A stretch of 15,269 bases of DNA from Pseudomonadota bacterium. Its GTDB lineage: Bacteria > Desulfobacterota > Desulfovibrionia > Desulfovibrionales > Desulfovibrionaceae. The DNA is taken from the NCBI GenBank assembly GCA_023426275.1, contig JAFABC010000338.1:1-15269 (forward strand), given 5' to 3'. Numbering within the stretch: position 1 is the stretch's first letter; each line of letters begins with the position of its first letter. Shown piece by piece: positions 5,794-14,799 of the stretch. The notes beneath the pieces are model-generated. The model did not search any database, was not told the origin of the DNA, and saw nothing but the letters and a program-made list of their open reading frames with translations. The position numbers were made by a program, and so were the translations under genes.

Positions 5794-5898
5794 GGGCAGA
5801 ATAGCCCCCCAACGGTGCAACCCCGGTCCCATCCGGGACGACGACATCGCCAGGGCCGCCGTCATGGCTGCCTCAGGCAACCAACCAGGAGTTCACGT

Positions 5899-7356
5899 AT
5901 GGCCAAACGCATCCTCGCTCCCTTAAGCGCCGTCCTCATGTTGCTGGCCTGGACCAGTCTGGCCGCCGCACGCATCCCCCTCCCCGACATCACGGAACTC
6001 GTCGAAAAAGACGGCCCCGCCGTGGTCAACATCTCCACCACCAAGACCGCCAAGGTCCAGGAAGGGATGCGCGACTTCTTCGATCAGTTCCACGGGCGCG
6101 GCGGCCCCATGGACGACTTTTTCGACCAGTTCCAGAAATTCTTCGGCCCCCGTGGACGCGGCGGCAAGCCCTACAAGCAGCGTTCCATGGGCTCGGGCTT
6201 CGTCATCTCGGCCGACGGCTACATCGTGACCAACAACCACGTCATCGACAACGCCGACGAGGTCAAGGTCCAGTTCAAGAACAATGAAAAGCCGCTGACC
6301 GCCAAGATCGTCGGCCGCGACCCCGAAACCGATCTGGCCCTGCTCAAGATCGACGGCAAGTCCAACCTGCCCTATCTCGAGTTCGGCGATTCCTCCAAGA
6401 TCAAGGTCGGCGAGTGGGCCCTGGCCATCGGCAACCCCTTCGGCCTGGAAAACACCGTGACCCTGGGCATCATCAGCGCCAAGGGCCGGGTCATCGGTGC
6501 CGGGCCGTTCGACAACTTCATCCAGACCGATGCCTCCATCAACCCCGGCAACTCCGGCGGCCCGCTGATCGACCTCGACGGCAAGGTCATCGGCATCAAC
6601 ACCGCCATCGTGGCCTCGGGCCAGGGCATCGGCTTCGCCATCCCCTCCAACATGGCGAAAGACGTCATCGCCCAGTTGCGCGAAGGCAAGACCGTCAAGC
6701 GCGGCTGGATCGGCGTCACCATCCAGGACATTGACGACAACACCGCCAAGGCCCTGGGCATGGACAACACCAAGGGCGCGCTCATCACCTCCGTGCTCGA
6801 GAACCAGCCCGCGGCCAAGGCCGGCGTGAAGACCGGCGACGTCATCACCGCGGTCGGCGACAAGCCGGTCGAGAACTCCAACGAACTGCTGCGCCGCATC
6901 GCCGCCCTCAAGCCCGGCGAAAAGGCCGACATGCACATCCTGCGCAACGGCAAGGCCATGACCATGGCCGTGACCCTGGGGGAACGCGACACCAAGAAGC
7001 TGGCCGAACAGGGTTTCGCCGGCCCCGAGGAGAATAACGGGGAAGCCGGCGAGGCCCAGGCCAAGTCCATCGGCCTGACCCTGCGCGCCGTCACCGCCAA
7101 GGAAGCCAAGGCCCTTGGCATGGACAAGGCCAGCGGTGTGCTGGTAACGGAAGTCGAGGATGGCTCCGAGGCCGAACAGTCCGGCGTGCGCCCCGGCGAC
7201 GTCGTGCTCGAAGTCAACCAGCATCCGGTCAATACGCCGCAGGAATTCAAGAAAATCGTCGCTGGCGATGCCAAGGAAAAGGGCGTGGCCATGCTTCTGA
7301 TCAAGCGTCAGCGCCAGACCGTGTTCCGGACCGTGCCTCTGACGAATTCGAAATAA
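5899..7356 (+). CDS. degP: Periplasmic Do/HtrA serine protease (DegP/DegQ family)
   Basis: A 485-aa protein that degrades or refolds damaged proteins in the periplasm. Signal peptide at 1-24 (KR, then hydrophobic LAPLSAVLMLLAW, cut near AAA). The trypsin-like domain has the triad His114 in TNNHVI, Asp145 in DPETDLALLKI and Ser219 in NPGNSGGPL. Two PDZ domains follow at about 270-360 (RGWIGVTIQD) and 388-475 (GLTLRAVTAKEAKALGM), the usual DegP/DegQ layout and length. Between strands, residues 59-94 form a Gly/Phe-rich loop with a repeated DFFDQF motif, at the place of the regulatory LA loop. ATG 5899 is chosen because AGGAG lies seven bases upstream and the signal peptide starts there; the frame upstream from 5626 is non-coding leader. 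DegP and DegQ cannot be separated from sequence alone. Confidence 0.95.
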   Translation: MAKRILAPLSAVLMLLAWTSLAAARIPLPDITELVEKDGPAVVNISTTKTAKVQEGMRDFFDQFHGRGGPMDDFFDQFQKFFGPRGRGGKPYKQRSMGSGFVISADGYIVTNNHVIDNADEVKVQFKNNEKPLTAKIVGRDPETDLALLKIDGKSNLPYLEFGDSSKIKVGEWALAIGNPFGLENTVTLGIISAKGRVIGAGPFDNFIQTDASINPGNSGGPLIDLDGKVIGINTAIVASGQGIGFAIPSNMAKDVIAQLREGKTVKRGWIGVTIQDIDDNTAKALGMDNTKGALITSVLENQPAAKAGVKTGDVITAVGDKPVENSNELLRRIAALKPGEKADMHILRNGKAMTMAVTLGERDTKKLAEQGFAGPEENNGEAGEAQAKSIGLTLRAVTAKEAKALGMDKASGVLVTEVEDGSEAEQSGVRPGDVVLEVNQHPVNTPQEFKKIVAGDAKEKGVAMLLIKRQRQTVFRTVPLTNSK

Positions 7357-7368
7357 CACAACCGAATC

Positions 7369-7395
7369 CGCCGGCGGCGCCCTGCGCCGCCGGCG
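7369..7395 (+). terminator. Strong hairpin between the protease gene and ispE
   Basis: A perfect 12-bp GC-only stem, CGCCGGCGGCGC with GCGCCGCCGGCG, and a three-base loop, 12 bases after the protease stop. No T-run follows, so it may be an attenuator, a Rho-linked stop or an mRNA 3' stabiliser. Confidence 0.5.
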
Positions 7396-7419
7396 CTTCG
7401 AAACGACAACAGGCAGCCC

Positions 7420-8310
7420 ATGGCCCGACAGCCGTATTGCGCCGAGGAAACGACCATCCCGGTGCCCTGCAAGGTCAATCTCCGTCTTTCCGTTGGGCCG
7501 CAACGCAACGACGGCTACCACGATATCGAAACCGTTTTTCTGCCGTTGCCGGAACCGGCCGACGCCTTCTCCATCCGCCGCTTCGACGGCCCCGGCGACA
7601 TCGACTTCACCTGCTCCGACCCCGACCTGGAATCCGAGGACAATCTGGTGGTGCGGGCCTACCGCGCCTTTGCCGCGGCCACGGGCTACGCGCCAAGGCT
7701 CGAGGTGATGCTCAAAAAGCGCATCCCCCACGGCGCCGGGCTCGGCGGCGGCTCTTCCGACGCGGCCACCATGCTGGCCTATTTGAATGAACGGGCCGGC
7801 GCCGCCGCGCTCTCCCGCAACGGCCTGGCCCGCCTGGCCGTGACGCTCGGGGCCGACGTGCCGTTTTTTCTGCAAAACGGACCGGCCATGGCCACGGGCG
7901 TGGGAGAACGCCTCGTCTCCGTCAATCCGGGTCTGCTCGGCTGGCACGCCGTGGTGGCCTGCCCCCACTGCCGGGTCAACACCGCCTGGGCCTACGCCGC
8001 CCTGGACGCCTCGCGAACTTTCCCGGTAAAACGCGGGACTCACTACTTGACAAGCGTATTTGAGGCCAATAAAAGGTCCTTTTGCGTCACCGGAGCGCCC
8101 ATGCGAAACGATTTCGAGCCCGTCGTTTTCGCCGCCCACCCGGAAATCGGGCGGGTCAAGGAGCGCCTGCTGGCCCTCGGGGCGGCGGGCGCGCTTCTTT
8201 CCGGTACGGGTTCCGCGGTGTTCGGACTGTTCCGCGACCGCCGCGCCGCCGTCATGGCCATGGCGCAGCTGTCCGGGGATGGTCCGCGGGTTTTTCTCGC
8301 CTCGCTCTAG
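7420..8310 (+). CDS. ispE: 4-diphosphocytidyl-2-C-methyl-D-erythritol kinase
   Basis: This 296-aa cytosolic GHMP kinase phosphorylates CDP-methylerythritol with ATP in the MEP pathway to isoprenoid precursors. The substrate-site lysine lies in VPCKVNLRLSV (Lys18), followed by the NDGYHDIETVF motif at 30-40. The glycine-rich ATP loop is PHGAGLGGGSSDAA at 103-116, the catalytic Asp is Asp146 in LGADVPFF, and the C-terminal GHMP motif is LSGTGSAVFGLF. Length is usual for the family (280-310). ATG 7420 is the first start after the protease hairpin; its ribosome site is weak (AGGC about 8 bases upstream). It precedes tRNA-Gln and prs on the same strand, as I recall for Desulfovibrio relatives. Confidence 0.93.
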   Translation: MARQPYCAEETTIPVPCKVNLRLSVGPQRNDGYHDIETVFLPLPEPADAFSIRRFDGPGDIDFTCSDPDLESEDNLVVRAYRAFAAATGYAPRLEVMLKKRIPHGAGLGGGSSDAATMLAYLNERAGAAALSRNGLARLAVTLGADVPFFLQNGPAMATGVGERLVSVNPGLLGWHAVVACPHCRVNTAWAYAALDASRTFPVKRGTHYLTSVFEANKRSFCVTGAPMRNDFEPVVFAAHPEIGRVKERLLALGAAGALLSGTGSAVFGLFRDRRAAVMAMAQLSGDGPRVFLASL

Positions 8311-8378
8311 ACGACGGGGCGCGGGGAATCCGGGCGCCGCGCGGTATGAACATCCGCCCCTGGGCGGAAGCGGTATGC

Positions 8379-8454
8379 TGGGGTGTCGCCAAGTTGGTAA
8401 GGCACGGGGTTTTGGTCCCCGCATTCGTGGGTTCAAGTCCTACCACCCCAGCCA
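8379..8454 (+). tRNA. tRNA-Gln (anticodon TTG), CCA encoded
   Basis: Cloverleaf: acceptor TGGGGTG with CACCCCA, D-arm GCC/GGC, anticodon stem CGGGG/CCCCG with loop TTTTGGT (anticodon TTG), T-arm TGGGT-TCAAGTC-CTACC with a G.C/G.T-type pairing, discriminator G and encoded CCA. It lies between ispE and prs on the same strand, with no clear promoter of its own; a small hairpin (TCCGCCC/GGGCGGA, 8353-8368) sits just upstream and may mark a processing site. Confidence 0.96.
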
Positions 8455-8537
8455 ACACCACCGATCAACAATGGTCCGCCGAAGACGGACCCGCCGTCCG
8501 GCCCCCGGGGCGGCTTCAACGACCTCCGAGGCCCGGC

Positions 8538-9482
8538 ATGGCGCAAGGCGATCTCAAAATTCTCACTGGCACCTCCAACCCCGTGTTGGCCGCGGCCATC
8601 TGCGACCACCTCGGCTGCACGCTGCTGCCGGCCAAGGTGGGCACGTTCAGCGACGGTGAAATCCGCGTCGAAATCGGCGCCAACGTCCGGGGCTGCGATA
8701 TCTTCGTGGTCCAGTCCACCTCCTATCCGGTCAACTACAACCTGATGGAGCTGTGCCTGATCCTCGACGCGCTCAAACGGGCCAGCGCCCAACGCGTCAC
8801 CGCGGTGGTGCCCTATTACGGGTACGCCCGGCAGGATCGCAAGGTGGCCCCGCGCGCCCCGATTTCCGCCAAGCTGGTGGCCGACTTCCTGACCGTGGCC
8901 GGCATGAACCGCCTGCTGACCATCGATCTGCACGCCGGCCAGATCCAGGGTTTTTTCAACCTGCCCGTGGACAATCTCTTTTCCGCCCCGATCATGGCCG
9001 AATATTTCAAGGAATTCACCGGCCAGAATATCTGCGTGGTCTCGCCCGACGCCGGCGGCGTGGAGCGGGCCCGGGCCTTTGCCAAGCGCCTGGGCGGCAA
9101 TCTGGCCATCATCGACAAACGCCGCGACGCGCCCAACCAGGCCCAGGCCATGCACGTCATCGGCGATGTCAAGGACAAGCTGTGCGTGGTGCTCGACGAC
9201 ATGATCGACACCGCCGGCACCATGTGCCAGGCCGGCACGGTGCTGCTGGAAAACGGCGCCCAGGAAGTCATGGCCGCCGCCACCCACCCGGTGCTCTCCG
9301 GCCCGGCCATCGAGCGCCTGGAAGCTTCGCCCTTTTCCCAGATCGTCACCACCAACACCATCCCGCTCAGCGAAAAGGCCAAGGCCTGTTCCAAGATCAA
9401 GACCCTGTCCATCGCCGGGCTCCTGGCCAAGGCCATCCATAACATCCATACCGAATCCTCGGTGAGCGTGCTCTTCACCTAG
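8538..9482 (+). CDS. prs: Ribose-phosphate pyrophosphokinase (PRPP synthetase)
   Basis: A 314-aa cytosolic enzyme, almost exactly the usual length, that makes PRPP from ribose 5-phosphate and ATP for purine, pyrimidine, His and Trp synthesis. Visible motifs: FSDGEIRVEI at 37-46, the ATP-site RQDRK at 98-102, the metal-site DLHAGQIQGFF at 130-140, and the PRPP loop VVLDDMIDTAGT at 217-228. ATG 8538 follows CGAGG at 8527-8531 and gives the family length; the frame is open far upstream through the tRNA and ispE but those parts are not protein-like. Its neighbour rplY starts 62 bases downstream, and the prs-rplY-pth order is widespread in bacteria. Confidence 0.96.
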   Translation: MAQGDLKILTGTSNPVLAAAICDHLGCTLLPAKVGTFSDGEIRVEIGANVRGCDIFVVQSTSYPVNYNLMELCLILDALKRASAQRVTAVVPYYGYARQDRKVAPRAPISAKLVADFLTVAGMNRLLTIDLHAGQIQGFFNLPVDNLFSAPIMAEYFKEFTGQNICVVSPDAGGVERARAFAKRLGGNLAIIDKRRDAPNQAQAMHVIGDVKDKLCVVLDDMIDTAGTMCQAGTVLLENGAQEVMAAATHPVLSGPAIERLEASPFSQIVTTNTIPLSEKAKACSKIKTLSIAGLLAKAIHNIHTESSVSVLFT

Positions 9483-9544
9483 GGGCCACGGCTCGCCTGA
9501 TCGGAAATCATGTTTCGCCCCCGGGCGCAAAGGAGATACACGTT

Positions 9545-10186
9545 ATGAAAGAGATGCAATCCCTGGCGGTCAAGACCCGCACGGGCACCGGCAAGGGGGC
9601 CAACCGGCGGCTGCGCGCCGAGGGCATGGTCCCGGGCGTCTATTATGACGACACCGGCGCCAACATCATGGTCCAGGTTGAGCACCTCCCGCTGCAAAAG
9701 CTGTATTCCAAGACGTCGTCCTCGCACGTCTTCAATCTGAAAATCGAGACCGAGTCGGGCGAGGAAGTCAAGCCCTCCCTGGTCTGGCAGGTCGAGAACC
9801 ATCCGACCAAGGCCCGCTTCCTGCATGTCGACTTCTACGGCGTGGACATCAACAAGACCATCCACGTGCACATCCCCGTGGAAGTCGTGGGCAAGGCCAG
9901 GGGCCAGGTCCAGGGCGGCGTGGTCGAGGTGCACCGCGACACCATCGAGGTGGCCTCCCTGCCCATGTCCATCCCGGACAAGATCGTGATCGACATCACC
10001 AAGCTCGAACTCAACGAGAGCGTGCAGGTGGCCGATCTGTCCCTGCCCACCGGCGTCACGGCCATCCACGAGGATAACTTCGCCGTGCTGAGCATCGTCC
10101 TGCCCCAGGCCGCGCCTGAGGAGGAGGAGACCGCCGAGGCCGCTCCCGAAGGCGAGGCCGCCGCTGGCGAAGAGCCCGCCGCCTAA
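9545..10186 (+). CDS. rplY: 50S ribosomal protein L25/general stress protein CTC
   Basis: A 213-aa protein with the L25 5S-rRNA-binding domain at about 1-95 (KTRTGTGKGANRRLR, then VPGVYY) and the C-terminal TL5/CTC beta-domain at about 96-190 (HVDFYGVDINKTIHVHIPVE and VADLSLPTGV). It ends in an acidic Glu/Ala/Pro tail, common in CTC-type proteins. It binds 5S rRNA in the large subunit. The start has an excellent AAAGGAG site nine bases before ATG 9545. It follows prs and is closed by the terminator at 10213-10245, just before pth. Confidence 0.96.
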   Translation: MKEMQSLAVKTRTGTGKGANRRLRAEGMVPGVYYDDTGANIMVQVEHLPLQKLYSKTSSSHVFNLKIETESGEEVKPSLVWQVENHPTKARFLHVDFYGVDINKTIHVHIPVEVVGKARGQVQGGVVEVHRDTIEVASLPMSIPDKIVIDITKLELNESVQVADLSLPTGVTAIHEDNFAVLSIVLPQAAPEEEETAEAAPEGEAAAGEEPAA

Positions 10187-10212
10187 CCGGGTTTCCCTTT
10201 CAAAGCTGCACG

Positions 10213-10245
10213 GGGCGGGATGCGCCAGACGCATCCCGCCCTTTT
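10213..10245 (+). terminator. Rho-independent terminator after rplY
   Basis: A perfect 12-bp stem, GGGCGGGATGCG with CGCATCCCGCCC, a five-base loop and TTTTCCTT after it. It lies 26 bases after the rplY stop and 34 bases before pth, so pth is transcribed by read-through or from an unseen start. Confidence 0.85.
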
Positions 10246-10279
10246 CCTTGGACCAGCGTCCGCAGAAAGAATTTAGCCC

Positions 10280-10900
10280 ATGGCCGTTTCCGCTCTCATC
10301 GTGGGGCTTGGCAACCCCGGACCCCGTTACGCCGCCACCCGCCACAACTTCGGCTTCATGACCGTGGACGCCCTGGTCGAACGGGCCCGGGAACTCGGCG
10401 GCGCGCCGCGTGGCGCCCTGACCTCCCGCAAGGACCTGACCGCCGCCACCATCTCCCTGCCCGTGCTGCCCGGCGGGGCTTTCGCCCAGTTTTTGTGCGT
10501 CAAGCCGCTGACCTTCATGAACCTGAGCGGTCGGGCCGTGCGACCGGCCATGGACTTCTACAACCTCGCCCCCGAGGACGTCCTGGTCATCCACGACGAA
10601 CTCGACCTGCCCCTGGGCCGGATGCGGGCCAAGCGCGGCGGCGGCAACGCCGGCCACAACGGCCTGAAATCCCTGACCCAGGAACTTGGCAGCCCGAACT
10701 TCGTGCGCCTGCGCCTGGGCATCGGCCGCCCCGAGACCGGACGCGACGTGGCCGGCTACGTCCTGGAACCCTTTCGCCAGGACGAACTGCCGGTGGTGCG
10801 CCGGGTGGTGCCGGCGGCCGTGGAAGCCGTGCTGACCTATTTCGAGGACGGCCTCGAAACCCTCATGTCCAGGGTCGGCGCGTTCGACGGCGCGACCTGA
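10280..10900 (+). CDS. pth: Peptidyl-tRNA hydrolase
   Basis: A 206-aa enzyme that releases peptides from stalled peptidyl-tRNA so the tRNA can be reused. The N-terminus VGLGNPGPRYAATRHNFGF holds the catalytic His22; Asn81 in TFMNLSG, Asp106 in VIHDELDLPLG and Asn127 in GGNAGHNGLKS complete the known active site. Length is usual (185-210). ATG 10280 is the only start close to the conserved VGLGNPG strand; the ribosome site is weak (AGAAAGAA). It sits after the rplY terminator and before the carD-type gene. Confidence 0.96.
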   Translation: MAVSALIVGLGNPGPRYAATRHNFGFMTVDALVERARELGGAPRGALTSRKDLTAATISLPVLPGGAFAQFLCVKPLTFMNLSGRAVRPAMDFYNLAPEDVLVIHDELDLPLGRMRAKRGGGNAGHNGLKSLTQELGSPNFVRLRLGIGRPETGRDVAGYVLEPFRQDELPVVRRVVPAAVEAVLTYFEDGLETLMSRVGAFDGAT

Positions 10901-10953
10901 TATTCCCCCTGCCGGCGATTTCCCCCTGTTTGTTCCGATCCGGTCGGAAGCCG

Positions 10954-10982
10954 TGGACACATGGCGGCAAGTGCGCTATTTT
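10954..10982 (+). promoter_or_regulatory. Candidate promoter of the CarD-family gene
   Basis: TGGACA at 10954-10959 and TATTTT at 10977-10982, 17 bases apart, lie about 60 bases before the GTG start of the CarD-type gene. Confidence 0.45.
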
Positions 10983-11041
10983 GGCTCGTAGACGGTTGGC
11001 GTGCTCCTGCGGCACGTGTTCTTCCGCAAAGGAGTCGACCG

Positions 11042-11554
11042 GTGTTTTCCGAGGAACAACTCGTAGTCTATCCGGCCCAGGGGGTGGGCAAAGTCGAACG
11101 CATCGAGACGCAAGTCATCGGTGGTGCTTCAGCCGATTTTTTCATCGTGCGCATTTTGAGCAACAACGTCACCCTGATGGTGCCGGTCAAAAACGCCGAA
11201 AACGTCGGCCTGCGTCCCCTGTGCAGCGCCGACGAGGGCGCGGCCATCATCGAATCCCTCAAGGACCGCTCCGATTTCACCGGCTACACCGGTCAGAACT
11301 GGAACCGCCGCTACCGGGAGTATTCCGAGAAGCTCAAAAGCGGCGATCTGGCCGACGTGGCCTACGTGCTCAAGGAACTGCTCCTGATCGGCCAGAACAA
11401 GGAACTGTCCTTTGGCGAACGCCGCCTGCTCGAACAGGCCACCAACCTGCTCACCCTGGAGCTGGCTTTGGCCCTGGAGAAGGACCAGCAGGACATCAAG
11501 GACGTCATCAACGAAATTTTCGCCGACGTACTCGAGCCCAAGCCCGAGGAATAA
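11042..11554 (+). CDS. CarD-family transcriptional regulator
   Basis: A 170-aa protein of the CarD/CdnL family, which binds the RNA polymerase beta subunit and stabilises open promoter complexes. The N-terminal RNAP-interaction (Tudor-like) domain starts LVVYPAQGVGKVERIE at 7-22 and includes LMVPVKNAENVGLRPL at 45-60. The helical DNA-binding half begins with NWNRRYREYSEKLKSGD at 86-102; Trp87 corresponds to the conserved tryptophan that wedges into the promoter. GTG 11042 is chosen because AAAGGAG lies seven bases upstream and the family starts there; the longer frame from 10961 would cover the promoter. It lies between pth and rho and likely has its own promoter. The mycobacterial CarD role in stress and rRNA transcription may not carry over. 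Confidence 0.92.
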   Translation: MFSEEQLVVYPAQGVGKVERIETQVIGGASADFFIVRILSNNVTLMVPVKNAENVGLRPLCSADEGAAIIESLKDRSDFTGYTGQNWNRRYREYSEKLKSGDLADVAYVLKELLLIGQNKELSFGERRLLEQATNLLTLELALALEKDQQDIKDVINEIFADVLEPKPEE

Positions 11555-11593
11555 CAGGCCAAGACGAGTTGCACGCCGGGCCGGGGCACGGCC

Positions 11594-11621
11594 TTGACAG
11601 CCCCGGGAAAAAGTATATGGA
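11594..11621 (+). promoter_or_regulatory. Candidate promoter in the rho leader
   Basis: A consensus TTGACA at 11594-11599 is followed by a TATATGGA stretch (11614-11621), giving a -10 box at a 14- or 16-base spacing. A 7-bp inverted repeat (CCGGGGC 11581-11587, GCCCCGG 11600-11606) brackets the -35 box and could be an operator or the end of the upstream transcript. Confidence 0.4.
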
Positions 11622-11781
11622 TCGTTCCAGGCCGTAACCGGTCTGTCCCCCACTTACCCCTGGTCCCCGTAACCAAGCGAGTATTCGCCGCTTCCGCTTT
11701 GAACGGCCATACTGAATTCACGCTGCATCGGGTTTTGTCTTTCACTTCAAGAATCGCGCATTTCCGCGCCGGGCTATTCCT

Positions 11782-13159
<1,378 letters not shown>

Positions 13160-13161
<2 letters not shown>

Positions 13162-13238
13162 CCGGGAGCCCGTTTCCCGGCTGGTCCCCGACGGTCCGCC
13201 ACGTGGTCGCGCCCCGCGCCGCCCGGGCGGACCGTCGG
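13160..13238 (+). terminator. Two hairpins behind rho
   Basis: The first (13160-13182) pairs AGCCGGGA with TCCCGGCT around a seven-base loop and begins at the rho stop codon. The second (13188-13238) is a perfect 13-bp stem, CCGACGGTCCGCC with GGCGGACCGTCGG, around a 25-base GC-rich loop. Neither has a good T-run; together they likely end or protect the rho transcript. Confidence 0.5.
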
Positions 13239-13332
13239 CGTTTGGCCCCCGAACATGGACGGGGCATTACAACCGTGCCCGGCGGGGCCGCGGCGTCTTT
13301 TCTTCCCCCGGGCTTCGCGGTATGCTCCAACC

Positions 13333-14799
13333 ATGTCCGCCCATCGCTTCCGCTTCCGTCCGGGGGGAGCCCGGCGTCTGACGGCGGCCCTGGCCGCCTG
13401 CTGGTTTTTTTTCGCCGCCGTCTGCGTGCCCACGGCCCAGGCCGGCTTTTTTTCCTTCGATCTCAAGGACGAACGCGAGCTCGGCGAGAAATTCAACGCG
13501 CTGATCCGCTCGCGGATGCCCTTGATCGAGGACACCGAGATCAACGACTACGTGACCGGCGTGGTCAACCGCCTCGTGCGCGCCATGCCGCCCCAGCCGT
13601 TTCCCTTCACCGTCTCCATCGTCAACAACAATGCCGTCAACGCCTTTGCCGGACCGGCCGGCTACGTGTTCGTCTTTACGGGACTCATCCTGCAAATGGA
13701 GCACGAATCGGAGATCGCCGGCGTGCTCGCCCACGAACTGGCCCACGTCACCCAGCGCCACATCGCCAAACGCATGGGCGAAATGAAGGTGCTCTCCATC
13801 GGCCAGCTCGTCGGCGTGCTCGCCGGCGTGATCCTCGGCCAGACCACGGGCAACCGCGACCTGGGCAGCGCCGTGGCCTTCGGCTCCCAGGCGGCCACGG
13901 CGCAAACCTATTTGAAATACTCCCGCGACGACGAACGCGAGGCCGACCAGGTCGGCATGAACTATCTCGTGGCCGCGGGCTACCCGCCGCGCGGACTGGT
14001 GGAAGCCTTCGAAACCATGCGCCGGCTCAAGTGGATGCAGGGCGGCGGCGACATCCCCACCTACCTGAGCACCCACCCCGGGCTGGTGGAACGCATGGGC
14101 TACCTGAAGGACCGGGTGGGCAAACTTCCCCAGGCCGTGCAAAGCCGCAAGGACAACGATGCGGCCTTCAAACGGGCGCAAATGCTCGTGCGCGCCCGCT
14201 ACACCGATCCGCAAAACGCCGTGTCCTATTTCCGCAAGCTCGGCGACAAGGCCACCTGCCTGGACAAGCTCGGGCTGGCCATCGCCCTGTCGCGCTCCAT
14301 GCACAACATCACCGAGGCCCGCCCGGCCTTCGAGACGGCCCTGGCCTGCGGCGGCACCGATCCGCTGGTGCTGCGCGAGGCCGGACGGTATTTCGCCAAG
14401 ATCCGGGATTTCGGCCGGGCCAAGTCCCTGCTTCAGGCCGCCCTGCGCGCCAATCCCAAGGACATCGACGCCAATTACGAATACGGCCGGATGCTGGCCC
14501 AGGAAGGCAATTACCGCGCCGCCATCGGTTATTTGGAACAAGTGCAGATCCGGGTGCCGGACAACGCCGAGATCCGGGCCACCTACGGACAGGTGCTGGG
14601 GCAGGCCGGCGACATCTTCCACGCCTACCTGAACCTGACCTACGCCGCCGTGTACGCCAACAACCCCCGGCAAGCCAAAATGCAAATGGACAAGGCCAAG
14701 GCCGCCGCCAAGACCGACGACGACCGTCGCGAGCTGGCCAAACTGGAGCAAACTATCAAGACGCGTTCCGAACTCTGGAAAAAAAGGATTCTCGAATGA
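13333..14799 (+). CDS. M48-family metalloprotease with TPR-like tail (BepA-like)
   Basis: A 488-aa exported zinc protease, near the length of E. coli BepA. A basic start and hydrophobic core (LTAALAACWFFFAAVCV) form a signal peptide cut near AQA at residue 37. The metal site is HELAH at 134-138 with the third ligand Glu203 in EREADQVG; SNAFAGP-like NAFAGPAGYVFVFTG at 103-117 is typical of the family. After about 290 the sequence turns into helical repeats with TPR character (ARPAFETALACGG, AKSLLQAALRANP, YRAAIGYLEQVQI). BepA-type proteases survey outer-membrane protein and LPS-transport assembly, so a periplasmic envelope role is likely. ATG 13333 is chosen for the signal peptide; an upstream in-frame ATG at 13255 would add 26 residues of unlikely sequence. 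Its stop overlaps the next start (ATGA). Confidence 0.92.
   Translation: MSAHRFRFRPGGARRLTAALAACWFFFAAVCVPTAQAGFFSFDLKDERELGEKFNALIRSRMPLIEDTEINDYVTGVVNRLVRAMPPQPFPFTVSIVNNNAVNAFAGPAGYVFVFTGLILQMEHESEIAGVLAHELAHVTQRHIAKRMGEMKVLSIGQLVGVLAGVILGQTTGNRDLGSAVAFGSQAATAQTYLKYSRDDEREADQVGMNYLVAAGYPPRGLVEAFETMRRLKWMQGGGDIPTYLSTHPGLVERMGYLKDRVGKLPQAVQSRKDNDAAFKRAQMLVRARYTDPQNAVSYFRKLGDKATCLDKLGLAIALSRSMHNITEARPAFETALACGGTDPLVLREAGRYFAKIRDFGRAKSLLQAALRANPKDIDANYEYGRMLAQEGNYRAAIGYLEQVQIRVPDNAEIRATYGQVLGQAGDIFHAYLNLTYAAVYANNPRQAKMQMDKAKAAAKTDDDRRELAKLEQTIKTRSELWKKRILE

Larger units (their letters stand above)
5484..5898. other. Intergenic region between tRNA-Arg and the Do protease
   Basis: About 415 bases without a convincing gene. 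It holds the divergent upstream regions of the tRNA (minus) and the protease (plus), two candidate plus-strand promoters (5626-5653 and 5766-5793), the inverted repeat at 5492-5511, and a small hairpin CCCGG-tcccat-CCGGG near 5822-5837 in the protease leader. The open frames crossing it lack ribosome sites and protein-like sequence. Confidence 0.5.

Noticed and set aside
5923..8436. Minus-strand open frame of 837 codons opposite the protease and ispE
   Set aside because: It is the antisense of two well-recognised genes in GC-rich DNA; its sequence is full of Gly, Asp, Val and His as expected from reading high-GC codons backward, and it has no domain.
8433..10960. Two long minus-strand frames opposite prs, rplY and pth
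   Set aside because: Antisense shadows of genes with clear motifs on the plus strand.
10961..11041. Longer start for the CarD-type protein
   Set aside because: It would overlap the candidate promoter and leader, and AAAGGAG is placed for GTG 11042.
13267..14751. Minus-strand open frame of 494 codons opposite the M48 protease
   Set aside because: Same antisense effect; the plus strand has the signal peptide, HELAH and the repeats.
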